DNA from: Candidatus Rokuibacteriota bacterium | Lineage (GTDB): Bacteria; Methylomirabilota; Methylomirabilia; Rokubacteriales; JACPHL01 | DNA: 8,106 nucleotides | NCBI GenBank assembly: GCA_016188625.1 | Contig: JACPHL010000325.1 | Coordinates: 1-8,106, forward strand | Direction of reading: 5' to 3' | Shown here: positions 1 to 6,474 of the stretch, in pieces | Position numbering within the stretch: the first letter of the stretch is position 1 | How the letters are laid out: every line of letters begins with the position of its first letter | Made by a program: the position numbers and the translations under genes | Notes under the pieces: generated by a model | Seen by the model: only the letters and a program-made list of their open reading frames with translations | The model's database searches: none | Told to the model about the DNA's origin: nothing

Positions 1-586
1 GGATTCGGAACCGCTCCCGGACCACGATGTCGGCCCGGCGGAAGGCCCCCTCCACATCCCCGATCGCGTGGCTGAAGTGGACCGCCACGTTGTCCGGCCA
101 CTCCGGGTGGACCCGCGGGGCCCCCGGCTCGAGCGCCGCCTCCGGGTCCACCACCGCCGGGAGGGGCTCGTACTCGACCCGGATCCGCTCCAGGCCGTCC
201 TCGGCCACGGCCCGGCTCTCCGCCACCGCCACGGCCACCGCCTCCCCCACGTAGTGGACCCGGTCCCTGGCGAGGGGGTACTGGATCCCGCTCCGGACGG
301 TGAACGTGATCCGGCTGACCAGGCCTGGGGGCGCTACCCCCGATTCCAGGACCGGCTTCATCCGGTCCGCGAGGTCGGCGTGGGTGAAGACGGCGAGCAC
401 GCCCGGGAGCGAGCGGGCCGCCCCGGCGTCGATCCCCCGGAGCCGCGCCGAGGCGTGCGGGCTCCGGAGCACGGCCGCGTGCGCCATCCCGGCGAGCTGG
501 ATGTCGTCCACGTACCGCCCGCGTCCGGTGAGGAGCCGCGGGTCCTCCTTCCGTCGGACGACCGCCCCGAAGTACTTGGCCCCCAT
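1..586 (-). CDS. Xanthine dehydrogenase/CoxL-family molybdopterin-binding subunit, N-terminal part (3' end outside window)
   Basis: Large catalytic subunit of a molybdenum hydroxylase, which hydroxylates aldehydes or N-heterocycles with water as oxygen source. I translated 195 residues by hand from the ATG at 586; the frame is open to the window edge. It opens with MGAKYFGAVVRRKED and RLLTGRGRYVDDI, the usual start of this family. The a/b-hammerhead domain follows, with AAVLRSPHASARL, PGVLAVFTHADL, HYVGEAVAVAVAES, RVEYEPLPAVVDPEAAL and, near the edge, GDVEGAFRRADIVV. The Mo-cofactor domains (residues beyond about 200) are not visible, so substrate cannot be judged. The ATG overlaps the stop of the upstream cysteine-synthase-like gene by one base (TGATG), which implies translational coupling. 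The FAD and 2Fe-2S subunits expected for a three-subunit enzyme are not in the window and may follow to the left. The family is secure; the substrate is unknown. Confidence 0.93.
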   Translation of the reverse strand, partial: MGAKYFGAVVRRKEDPRLLTGRGRYVDDIQLAGMAHAAVLRSPHASARLRGIDAGAARSLPGVLAVFTHADLADRMKPVLESGVAPPGLVSRITFTVRSGIQYPLARDRVHYVGEAVAVAVAESRAVAEDGLERIRVEYEPLPAVVDPEAALEPGAPRVHPEWPDNVAVHFSHAIGDVEGAFRRADIVVRERFRI

Positions 587-1635
587 CAGGCGATGATCTC
601 CCAGCGCGGCTGGTACTTGTCCAGCTCGGCCTGGCTGTGAGCGTCCATGGGGTGCTCCCGCTCCGGGGCCTCCCACTGTTTGGGGACGTCGCAGAGCGGG
701 GTGGTGAAGTAGCGCTGGCCCGTGTCGTTGATCATGACCACGACCCGGCGGAGCGCCGGGTGCCGCCGGGTGAGCTTGAGGGCCGCGGCCACGTTGCATC
801 CCGAGGAGATCCCGCAGAAGATCCCCTCCTCCCGGGCCAGGCGCTTGGCCATGGCCACCGACTCCTCGGTCGTGGTCGTGATGATGCCGGTCAGGAGCCC
901 CAGGTCCAGGTTCCGGGGGACCAGCCCGTCGCCGATCCCCTCGATCCCGTGCGACCCCCACTGGCGCCGGGAGAGGAACGGGCACTCCGCCGGCTCCACG
1001 GCGAAGAGGGCGACCGCCGGGTTCCGCTCCCGGAGGTAGCGCCCCACCCCGGTGATGGTCCCGCCGGTCCCCTGCGAGGCCACGAAGGCGTCGATCCGCC
1101 CCTCCATCTGCTCCCAGATCTCCGGCCCCGTGGTGGCGTAGTGGGCCCGGATGTTGGCGGGGTTGTCGAACTGGGCGGGGACCCAGTACCGCCCGGGCTC
1201 CGCCCGGCGGATCGCCTCGAGCCGCTCAAGGGCCAGGTCCACGTCGCTCTCCCCGCCCGGGGTCAGGACCAGCTCGGCCCCGTAGGCGCGGATCAGCTTC
1301 TGCCGCTCCACGCTCATCCCCTCGGGCATCACGATGATGCAGGGGTACCCCTTGAGGACGGCGACGAAGGCGCAGGCGGTCCCCGCGTTCCCGGTCGAGC
1401 ACTCCAGGATCGTCATCCCCGGCGTGAGCTCGCCCCGCGCCTCGGCCTCCTCGATCATCCTGAGGTAGGCCCGATCCTTGAGGCTCCCGGTCGGGCTGAA
1501 CCACTCGACCTTGCCGTAGAGCTCGACGGCCGCGCCGTCCACGACCCGGCGCAGGCGGACGAGGGGGGTGCAGCCGATCGCCTCCAGGAGGCTCCCGAGG
1601 GTCCGCTGGTGACGCCCCCAGTCGGGCGTGGTCAT
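586..1635 (-). CDS. PLP-dependent cysteine synthase family protein
   Basis: A 349-residue fold-type II PLP enzyme of the cysteine synthase/cystathionine beta-synthase family; members make or break bonds at the beta carbon of serine or cysteine derivatives. Visible motifs are GCTPLVRL (21-28), SPTGSLKDR with the probable Schiff-base lysine K53, STGNAG (80-85), the PLP-phosphate loop GTGGTITG (189-196), EGIGDGLVP (232-240), SSGCNVAAAL (277-286) and NDTGQRYF (303-310). The length is slightly above the 300-330 typical of CysK/CysM because of a tail of about 30 residues ending RWEIIA. The start is set by an AAAGGAG ribosome site seven bases upstream; the frame is open for 29 more codons, but that stretch is low-complexity Arg/Gly-rich. 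It is the first gene after a 300-base gap and overlaps the molybdenum hydroxylase gene by one base. The reaction is uncertain: cysteine synthesis is possible, but the setting suggests a pathway-specific beta-replacement or elimination. Confidence 0.9.
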   Translation of the reverse strand: MTTPDWGRHQRTLGSLLEAIGCTPLVRLRRVVDGAAVELYGKVEWFSPTGSLKDRAYLRMIEEAEARGELTPGMTILECSTGNAGTACAFVAVLKGYPCIIVMPEGMSVERQKLIRAYGAELVLTPGGESDVDLALERLEAIRRAEPGRYWVPAQFDNPANIRAHYATTGPEIWEQMEGRIDAFVASQGTGGTITGVGRYLRERNPAVALFAVEPAECPFLSRRQWGSHGIEGIGDGLVPRNLDLGLLTGIITTTTEESVAMAKRLAREEGIFCGISSGCNVAAALKLTRRHPALRRVVVMINDTGQRYFTTPLCDVPKQWEAPEREHPMDAHSQAELDKYQPRWEIIA

Positions 1636-1642
1636 GGGCGTG

Positions 1643-1649
1643 CTCCTTT
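1643..1649 (-). promoter_or_regulatory. Shine-Dalgarno site of the cysteine-synthase-like gene
   Basis: On the minus strand AAAGGAG sits seven bases before the ATG at 1635. It is among the best ribosome sites in the window and decides the start against a candidate 87 bases further upstream (1722), where I see no comparable site. Confidence 0.75.
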
Positions 1650-1860
1650 CCTGGGTAACTCGGAGGGGTTCCGCCCCCCCCGGGAGGCGCCGGCCCCTCG
1701 CTCCACACGCTCCGCGGCGCACCCGTCAGTGACTCGCCGGGCGGGGCCCCTCCTTCTTCGTTCTGAGCCCGTTCTCCGGCTTCCCCACCCGGCTCGCTCA
1801 CGACGGGGACCCGCGCCGCTCCGCTTAACGTTCCGCTCGGGGCCGACACCCCCCGGGGAG

Positions 1861-1885
1861 AGCCGTCGCCCTTCGGCGACCGGCT
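1861..1885 (-). terminator. Stem-loop after the LamB/YcsF gene, possible terminator or processing hairpin
   Basis: The arms AGCCGTCGCC and GGCGA-C-CGGCT pair over ten base pairs with one bulged C and a four-base loop (CTTC on the plus strand). The hairpin begins about 50 bases after the stop of the last gene of the upstream unit. No run of T follows it on the minus strand, so it is not a standard intrinsic terminator. It could instead be a transcript-stabilising hairpin or a dispersed palindromic repeat. Confidence 0.3.
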
Positions 1886-1936
1886 TCGGGGCCTGCCGGG
1901 GGGCGGACTCCCCAAAAGCCCTACTCGGACACATCC

Positions 1937-2719
1937 CTAGGCCTGACGGAACCATTCGCGGAGCGGCCGCACCCGCGCGCCGGCCCGCTCCAGGCCCTCG
2001 CGGACGGCCCGCACGATCTTGTGGGCGTCGGGGGTGTCGCCGTGGATGCAGATGGTCTGGACCTCGACGTCGATGAGCTGGCCGTCGAGGGTCCTCACCT
2101 TCCCCTCGAGGGCCATCAGCACCGCCTGCTCCACGGCCTCGGCCGGGTCCGAGATCAGCGCCCGGGGACCGATCTTCCGGGAGACGAGCTGCTTGTCGGC
2201 CGCGTACCGCCGATCGGCGAACCCCTCGCTCGCCACCCGCGCCCCGACTCCCTTGGCCTCGGCCTCGTACCGGGTCCCGGCCAGGGCGAAGAGGATCAGC
2301 GCCTTGTCCAGCTCCATGACCCCCTCGGCCGCGGCCCGCGCCAGCTCCGGGCTCCGCTCGTACATGGCGTACTGGATCCCGTGGGGCTTGACGTGCTGGA
2401 GCTCCGTCCCCGCGACCCGGGCGAAGGCCCAAAGCGCCCCGGTCTGGTAGCGGTGGTAGTCCTTCAGCTCCTGGGGGGAGACGTCGAGGGCCCGCCGCCC
2501 GAACCCCAGGAGGTCGGGGAGCCCCGGGTGGGCCCCCACCGCGACCCCGTGGCGCAGCGCCAGCTCGACGGTCCGGCGCATGACGTGCGGGTCGCCGCCG
2601 TGGAAGCCGCAGGCGATGTTGGCGGAGGTGATCCAGGGCATCACCTCCTCGTCATGGCCGAGGGTGTAGCGGCCGAAGCTCTCCCCCATATCGCAGTTGA
2701 TGTCGATCTCCTTGGCCAT
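1937..2719 (-). CDS. LamB/YcsF family protein (5-oxoprolinase subunit A-like)
   Basis: A 260-residue member of the LamB/YcsF family, whose characterised member PxpA is part of the ATP-dependent 5-oxoprolinase PxpABC that opens the lactam ring of pyroglutamate. The family signatures are all present: DINCDMGESFG (6-16), TSANIACGFHGGDP (31-44), GAHPGLPDLLGFGRR (62-76), VKPHG (110-114), EGFADRRY (165-172) and the C-terminal ICIHGDTPDAH (223-233). The usual KPHGALYN reads KPHGIQYAM here (111-119). A GGAGG ribosome site lies ten bases before the ATG. It is the last gene of its unit, 25 bases after ubiX. No pxpB or pxpC homologue is in the window, so ordinary 5-oxoproline recycling is not supported by context. 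Action on another lactam or cyclic amide made by the pathway is a guess. Confidence 0.93.
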   Translation of the reverse strand: MAKEIDINCDMGESFGRYTLGHDEEVMPWITSANIACGFHGGDPHVMRRTVELALRHGVAVGAHPGLPDLLGFGRRALDVSPQELKDYHRYQTGALWAFARVAGTELQHVKPHGIQYAMYERSPELARAAAEGVMELDKALILFALAGTRYEAEAKGVGARVASEGFADRRYAADKQLVSRKIGPRALISDPAEAVEQAVLMALEGKVRTLDGQLIDVEVQTICIHGDTPDAHKIVRAVREGLERAGARVRPLREWFRQA

Positions 2720-2744
2720 GGCGTGTTCGCCTCCTCCGTCCGGC

Positions 2745-3341
2745 TCATCCCCTCTCCAGGGACGTCGGCTTCCCCTGGGTCCCCTGCCACTCCTTCACCA
2801 GGTCGTGCTCGATCCCGAGGCGATCCAGGACGCGGCCGATGGTGTGGTCCACCAGCTCCTCGATGGTCCGGGGGTGGTGGTAGAAGGCCGGCATCGGCGG
2901 GAGGATCACCCCCCCGGCCTCGGCCAGGCGCAGCATCTGGCGGAGGTGCCCCGCGTGCAGCGGGGTCTCCCGGAACACCACCACCAGCCGGCGCCCCTCC
3001 TTGAGGGTGACGTCGGCGGCCCGGGTCAGGAGGTTGTCCGCGTAGCAGTTGGCGATGGCCGACAGCGTCTTGACGCTGCAGGGGGCCACGACCATTCCGG
3101 CGGTCTTGAACGAGCCCGAGGCGATGGCGGCGCCGATGTCGCGGATGTCGTAGACGTGGCGCGCCAGGGCCTCCACGTCGGCGATGGAGAACTCGGTCTC
3201 GTGCAGGATCGTCCGCTTGGCCGGATTGGTCAGGACGAGGTGGGTCTCGACCTCGGGCCGGCCCGCGAGGATCTGGAGCAGCCGGACGCCGTAGATGACC
3301 CCCGTCGAGCCCGAGATCCCCACCACCAGGCGCATGGTCAT
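2745..3341 (-). CDS. ubiX: UbiX family flavin prenyltransferase
   Basis: A 198-residue protein that should join a dimethylallyl group to FMN, making prenylated FMN, the cofactor of UbiD-type reversible decarboxylases. It shows the FMN-binding GISGSTGVIYG (8-18), VLTNPAKRTI (36-45), the long conserved block from MVVAPCSVKTLSAIANCYA (83-101) through NLLTRAADVTLKEGRRL (103-119), RETPL (124-128), MLRLAEAGGVILPPMPAFYH (136-155) and the C-terminal GRVLDRLGI (169-177). The residue before RETPL is Phe where Pro is usual. The start is either the ATG at 3341 (MTMRLVVG) or the one at 3335 (MRLVVG); a GAGGCGAGGGGG stretch fits both. It follows the flavin reductase by ten bases. No UbiD partner is visible. 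Its position next to a phenol-type hydroxylase suggests an aromatic-acid pathway more than ubiquinone synthesis. Confidence 0.95.
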   Translation of the reverse strand: MTMRLVVGISGSTGVIYGVRLLQILAGRPEVETHLVLTNPAKRTILHETEFSIADVEALARHVYDIRDIGAAIASGSFKTAGMVVAPCSVKTLSAIANCYADNLLTRAADVTLKEGRRLVVVFRETPLHAGHLRQMLRLAEAGGVILPPMPAFYHHPRTIEELVDHTIGRVLDRLGIEHDLVKEWQGTQGKPTSLERG

Positions 3342-3351
3342 CCCCCTCGCC

Positions 3352-3906
3352 TCAGTACCCGTGGCGGGCGAGCAGATCCCAGGCCGCCTCCGCCCGGCTC
3401 TCGGGCGAAGGGTCGAGCTGCCGGTAGGCGCCGCGGAAGTACGCCAGCGGCGCCCCGCCCCCGCCCTCGACGAGGATCCCCCGCACGCGCCCGACGACGA
3501 TGGCGTGCGTCCCGGCCGGGTGGGCGGCGTCCACCGCGCAGTCCAGGTAGCCCAGCGCCCCGGCGAGGGCCGCCGGCGCGCCGGGCTCGAGCCCGCGCTC
3601 GAGCCAGCGCGGGTCCAGGCGTTTGTCCTGGCCGGGGCGCGCGCAGTGCTCGGCGATGGCGCGCTGCCCCTCGCCCAGGATGTTGATCCCGAACCGGCCC
3701 CGTCGCTCGATCATCGCCCACGCGCGGCTCGATCGGTTGAGGCAGGCCAGGACCAGGGGCGGGGTGAGCGAGACCGAGCAGACCGCGTTCGCGGTCATCC
3801 CCACGGGCCGGTCCTCGTCGTCCGCGAAGCTGATGACGGTGACCCCGGTGGGGAGGGAGCCGAGGGCGCGCTTCATCGCGTCCGGCGTCGAGGTGAATCG
3901 TTGCAT
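3352..3906 (-). CDS. Flavin reductase family protein, probable partner of the HpaB-type monooxygenase
   Basis: A 184-residue NAD(P)H:flavin oxidoreductase of the HpaC/RutF family, expected to supply reduced flavin to the oxygenase encoded just upstream. Seen are the N-terminal LGSLPTGVTVISF (15-27), the flavin-binding core GMTANAVCSVSLTPPLVLACLN (36-57), FGINILGEGQ (72-81), GTHAIVVGRVRGI (132-144) and the closing APLAYFRGAYRQL (152-164). The start at 3906 matches the normal family N-terminus and has GGAG six bases upstream. The frame stays open far upstream through two neighbouring genes, but that part is only a GC-driven shadow. It lies 23 bases after the monooxygenase stop, as in other two-component systems. 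Whether it uses FAD or FMN, NADH or NADPH, cannot be read from the sequence. Confidence 0.95.
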   Translation of the reverse strand: MQRFTSTPDAMKRALGSLPTGVTVISFADDEDRPVGMTANAVCSVSLTPPLVLACLNRSSRAWAMIERRGRFGINILGEGQRAIAEHCARPGQDKRLDPRWLERGLEPGAPAALAGALGYLDCAVDAAHPAGTHAIVVGRVRGILVEGGGGAPLAYFRGAYRQLDPSPESRAEAAWDLLARHGY

Positions 3907-3929
3907 GACGCGCTCCGCTCCGGGCGATC

Positions 3930-5420
3930 CTACGCACGCACGGCGACCGCGGGGTCCGCCGCGGGCGGCAGGTCGTAGGAGGCCAGACACCGCTCCACCA
4001 CGGCCTTGGCCGCGGCGAAGTCGAAGGCCCGAAAGGCGCGGATCGACGTGGTCACCGAGCGGGCGCCGGCGTAGAAGAGCTCGTACTGCTGGTGGCGGCC
4101 CGCGAACTCCGAGCCGACGAGGTCCCAGGCCAGCTTGAAGAGCTTCGTGCGCTCCACCGAGGAGAGGCCCGGGGAGCGGATGAAGCGGTCGAGATCCCGG
4201 GCGACCTCGGGGTGCTGGTAGTCGCGGTATGACGAGGGGAGCTGGATGAGGCCGGCCCCGGCCAGCTCCCGGAGGTAGGTGAGGAGGGTCGTGTAGTGGG
4301 TCGCCTGGAGCCAGTTGTTGGCGTAGACGTAGGTCGGGTTCGGGTAGACGAACCCCCGGGGGTCGTGGACGCACTCGGCGTCGGCGGCGAGCACCAGCCC
4401 GCTGGCCATGGCGCAGTAGCTCGCCAGCTCCCCCAGCATGGTCTGGACCGGCGGCAGCTTGACGACCCCGTTGACCTCCGCGATCCGATACGCCAGCCCC
4501 GCGAGCAGCTCGGTCTTGCTCCAGAAGCGGACCTGCGCCTGGTGGTTGCCGATGATGTGCGCGGGCGTCTCGAAGAATTGGTCCCAGGTCAGGGCGATGT
4601 TGCGGTAGACGAACACCCGCTCCCAGGGGACGAAGACCTTGTCGAAGACCAGCAGCGCGTCGGTCTCGTCGAAGCGGGAGGAGAGCGGGTAGTCGAAGAC
4701 GCTGGGGACGCCCTCGGCGTAGGGCCGGCGCACGATCAGCCGGACGCCGGGAGCCGCGATGGGGACGGCCACCGAGATGGCGTAGTTCTCGTCGCCCGGG
4801 CGCAGGGGAAGGATGCAGCTCAGGAAGACCTCGTTGGAGAGGGCCGAGGCCGTCCCGAGCATCTGCGCCCCGCTCACGACGATCCCGCCGTCCCGCTCCT
4901 CCACCACCCCGGCGTAGAGGGTGGGGTCCTCCTGCTGGTGCGCGGGCTTGGAGCGGTCGATCTGGGGGTGGATGATGACGTAGCTGACGTAGAGATCGTG
5001 ATCGCGCACGTGCTCGTAGTAGCCGACCACGTGACGCCCGAACTCCTCGCCGGCCCGCGCGAAGACGTCGGGGCGGAGGGCGAACCCGACGAGGAATCCC
5101 GCGACGTGGTCCGGGGAGCGCCCCATCAGCCCGTAGGTGGCGTCCGCCCAGAGCTTGAGCGCTTCCCGACGCGCCGCGAGGTCCTCGGGGGTGCGCGGCA
5201 GGAGGAACGCCCGGTTGACCGGCTGGCCCGTCCTCGGCGAGGGGTAGGTCATGACCTCCCGATGCTCCGGGCCCGCCGCCATGTCGTAGAGGTGCGCCAC
5301 GGAGCGCACGGCGTTGCGGAAGGCCGGGTGCTCCGGCACATCCGCGACCCGCTCGCCGTGGACGAAGACGGCGCGGCCGTCCCTGAGGCTCTCGATGTAC
5401 TCCTTCCCGGTTCGGCTCAT
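3930..5420 (-). CDS. 4-hydroxyphenylacetate 3-hydroxylase (HpaB) family FADH2-dependent monooxygenase
   Basis: A 496-residue flavin-dependent oxygenase component; relatives such as E. coli HpaB (about 520 residues) ortho-hydroxylate phenols using reduced FAD and oxygen. The N-terminus (GKEYIESLRDGRAVFVHGER) and much of the rest align with HpaB as I recall it: GLMGRSPDH (97-105), IVVSGAQMLGTASALS (180-195), FDYPLSSRFDETDALLVFD (242-260), VPWERVFVYR (264-273), LIQLPSSYRD (391-400) and GSEFAGRHQQYEL (436-448). The Arg of the substrate pocket is kept (R101). However, the pocket Tyr (E. coli Y117) is His105 and the pocket His (E. coli H155) is Tyr147. It lacks the Fe-S cysteine pattern of 4-hydroxybutyryl-CoA dehydratases, as far as I can align. 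AGGAG precedes the ATG by four bases. The flavin reductase follows directly. The family is certain, but the substrate is probably not 4-hydroxyphenylacetate. Confidence 0.95.
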   Translation of the reverse strand: MSRTGKEYIESLRDGRAVFVHGERVADVPEHPAFRNAVRSVAHLYDMAAGPEHREVMTYPSPRTGQPVNRAFLLPRTPEDLAARREALKLWADATYGLMGRSPDHVAGFLVGFALRPDVFARAGEEFGRHVVGYYEHVRDHDLYVSYVIIHPQIDRSKPAHQQEDPTLYAGVVEERDGGIVVSGAQMLGTASALSNEVFLSCILPLRPGDENYAISVAVPIAAPGVRLIVRRPYAEGVPSVFDYPLSSRFDETDALLVFDKVFVPWERVFVYRNIALTWDQFFETPAHIIGNHQAQVRFWSKTELLAGLAYRIAEVNGVVKLPPVQTMLGELASYCAMASGLVLAADAECVHDPRGFVYPNPTYVYANNWLQATHYTTLLTYLRELAGAGLIQLPSSYRDYQHPEVARDLDRFIRSPGLSSVERTKLFKLAWDLVGSEFAGRHQQYELFYAGARSVTTSIRAFRAFDFAAAKAVVERCLASYDLPPAADPAVAVRA

Positions 5421-5444
5421 GGATCTCCTCTCGCGGTGCCCGCG

Positions 5445-6470
5445 CTAGCGGAGAACCCCGATCTGCGCCACCCGCTCGCCGCTCGCCACGGTGGGGAACG
5501 TCGTGATCCTGACGAGCGGGCCGGCGTGGGGCGCCCGGATGCGCTCCACGACCTCGCCGAAGACGTCGGTGACCGTCGCCAGGACCTGGCCCGCTGCCAC
5601 GTCGCCGCCCAGCTCGGCCTCGAGGTGGAGGAGGCCGCCCCGCTGGCAGCGCACCGCCGTCATGCGCTGGATCACGATCTGGCGCCCCAGGGCCTCGATC
5701 GGGCCGGGCAGCATCCCGAGGGCGCGCAGGAGGTTGGTGAGGCCGCGCACGCCGCGCTCCACCGGCTCCGCCTCGAGCCGGCCGCCCTCGCCCAGCTCCA
5801 CCCCGAGCCCCACGCCCCCCCTGGCCGTCAGGACCACGTGGGGGGTGCCGTCGCCGACGTACATCCCCTGCTCGGCGTCGAGGATGAAGTCGGCCCCGAA
5901 GACCCGGGCCAGCTCCTCGGCCCGGCGGGCGCCGGCGCCGAGGCGGCGCGGCGGCAGGAAGGCGAAGGGGGCATACCGGCCCCCGGTGGTGGGGGTGTGG
6001 ATGTCCAGGAGGACCTCGGCCCGGGCGATGACCTGCTCGTACAGGACGGCGGCCATCCGCTCCGTGGAGTTCCCCTCCGGGCTCCCCGGGAAACAGGCCC
6101 ACATATCCGCCGGCGATTGGTCGAGGGGGGACTTCAGGAGCAGCCCCACGGGGAAGCGGTGCTGGCCCCGGAGCCCGAGCGGGTTCTGGACCGGCACCGC
6201 CAGGATCGTGCCCGAGAGCGCCCGGGGATCGACGGCCCTCACGACCCGGGAGACGATCTCGATGCCGTTGATCTCGTCGCCGTGGATGGCGGCCCCCACG
6301 TAGAACGTCGGCCCCGGACGGGTCCCGGCGACGACCATGAGGGGGAACTCCACCCAGCTCCCGTCGGCGAGCTGGATGGCCCGGAGGGACCCCGTGTGGC
6401 GACTGCCGGGCCCGGCCACGATCGGCCCGATCCGGAGCGGACCCGCCGGGGGCGCGGCGCGGGCGGACAT
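5445..6470 (-). CDS. Succinylglutamate desuccinylase/aspartoacylase family (M14-like) hydrolase
   Basis: A 341-residue zinc hydrolase of the AstE/AspA family; members cleave the amide bond of N-acyl amino acids. The zinc set is visible as HGDE (H63, E66) and the later DIHTPT (H158), and the catalytic Glu is probably E225 in VELGEGG. FPGSPEGNSTERMA (127-140) matches the family block. The C-terminal third (about 265-341), with GGDVAAGQVLATVTDVFG and RAPHAGPLV, looks like a small biotinyl/lipoyl-type beta domain; this is the architecture of the ectoine-pathway deacetylase DoeB/EutE. The conserved substrate-binding Asn-Arg of the DLNRxFPG motif is missing: the site reads DMWACFPG (122-129). No other ectoine genes are present. 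It starts four bases after the M20 stop, with GAGG overlapping that stop. It is a good family call with an unknown substrate. Confidence 0.92.
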   Translation of the reverse strand: MSARAAPPAGPLRIGPIVAGPGSRHTGSLRAIQLADGSWVEFPLMVVAGTRPGPTFYVGAAIHGDEINGIEIVSRVVRAVDPRALSGTILAVPVQNPLGLRGQHRFPVGLLLKSPLDQSPADMWACFPGSPEGNSTERMAAVLYEQVIARAEVLLDIHTPTTGGRYAPFAFLPPRRLGAGARRAEELARVFGADFILDAEQGMYVGDGTPHVVLTARGGVGLGVELGEGGRLEAEPVERGVRGLTNLLRALGMLPGPIEALGRQIVIQRMTAVRCQRGGLLHLEAELGGDVAAGQVLATVTDVFGEVVERIRAPHAGPLVRITTFPTVASGERVAQIGVLR

Positions 6471-6474
6471 CGCC

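Larger units (their letters stand above)
1636..1936 (-). other. Intergenic region between the two gene units
   Basis: This is the only sizeable non-coding stretch, about 300 bases between the TAG of the LamB/YcsF gene and the cysteine-synthase-like ATG. Frames that cross it give Arg/Pro/Gly-rich translations with no family motif, so I call no gene. It holds a stem-loop (1861-1885), several GC palindromes (CCCCGGGG at 1851-1858, GGGGCCCC at 1743-1750), and three copies of CCGCT around an AACGTT palindrome (1816-1837). I cannot identify a convincing -35/-10 pair. It probably contains the end of the upstream transcript and a promoter or leader for the downstream pair; that is inference from the spacing. 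Confidence 0.5.

Noticed and set aside
1636-1722. A 29-residue N-terminal extension of the cysteine-synthase-like protein, starting at 1722
   Set aside because: The family normally begins near the 1635 ATG, which has a good ribosome site; the extension is Arg/Gly-rich and unlike the protein.
637-2076. A 479-codon plus-strand frame opposite the cysteine-synthase-like gene
   Set aside because: It is an antisense shadow of a well-supported gene, with low-complexity composition and no motifs.
3907-6102. A minus-strand frame open for 916 codons (3352-6102), suggesting a giant fusion ahead of the flavin reductase
   Set aside because: The part upstream of 3906 is a Pro/Gly/Arg/Ala-rich out-of-frame translation of the monooxygenase and M14 genes, which have clear family motifs in their own frames. 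Only the last 184 codons are a real gene.
5445-6470. Ectoine catabolism (the M14 gene as doeB/eutE)
   Set aside because: The architecture fits, but no other ectoine genes are present, and the substrate-binding Asn-Arg expected for an N-acetyl-diaminobutyrate deacylase is missing.
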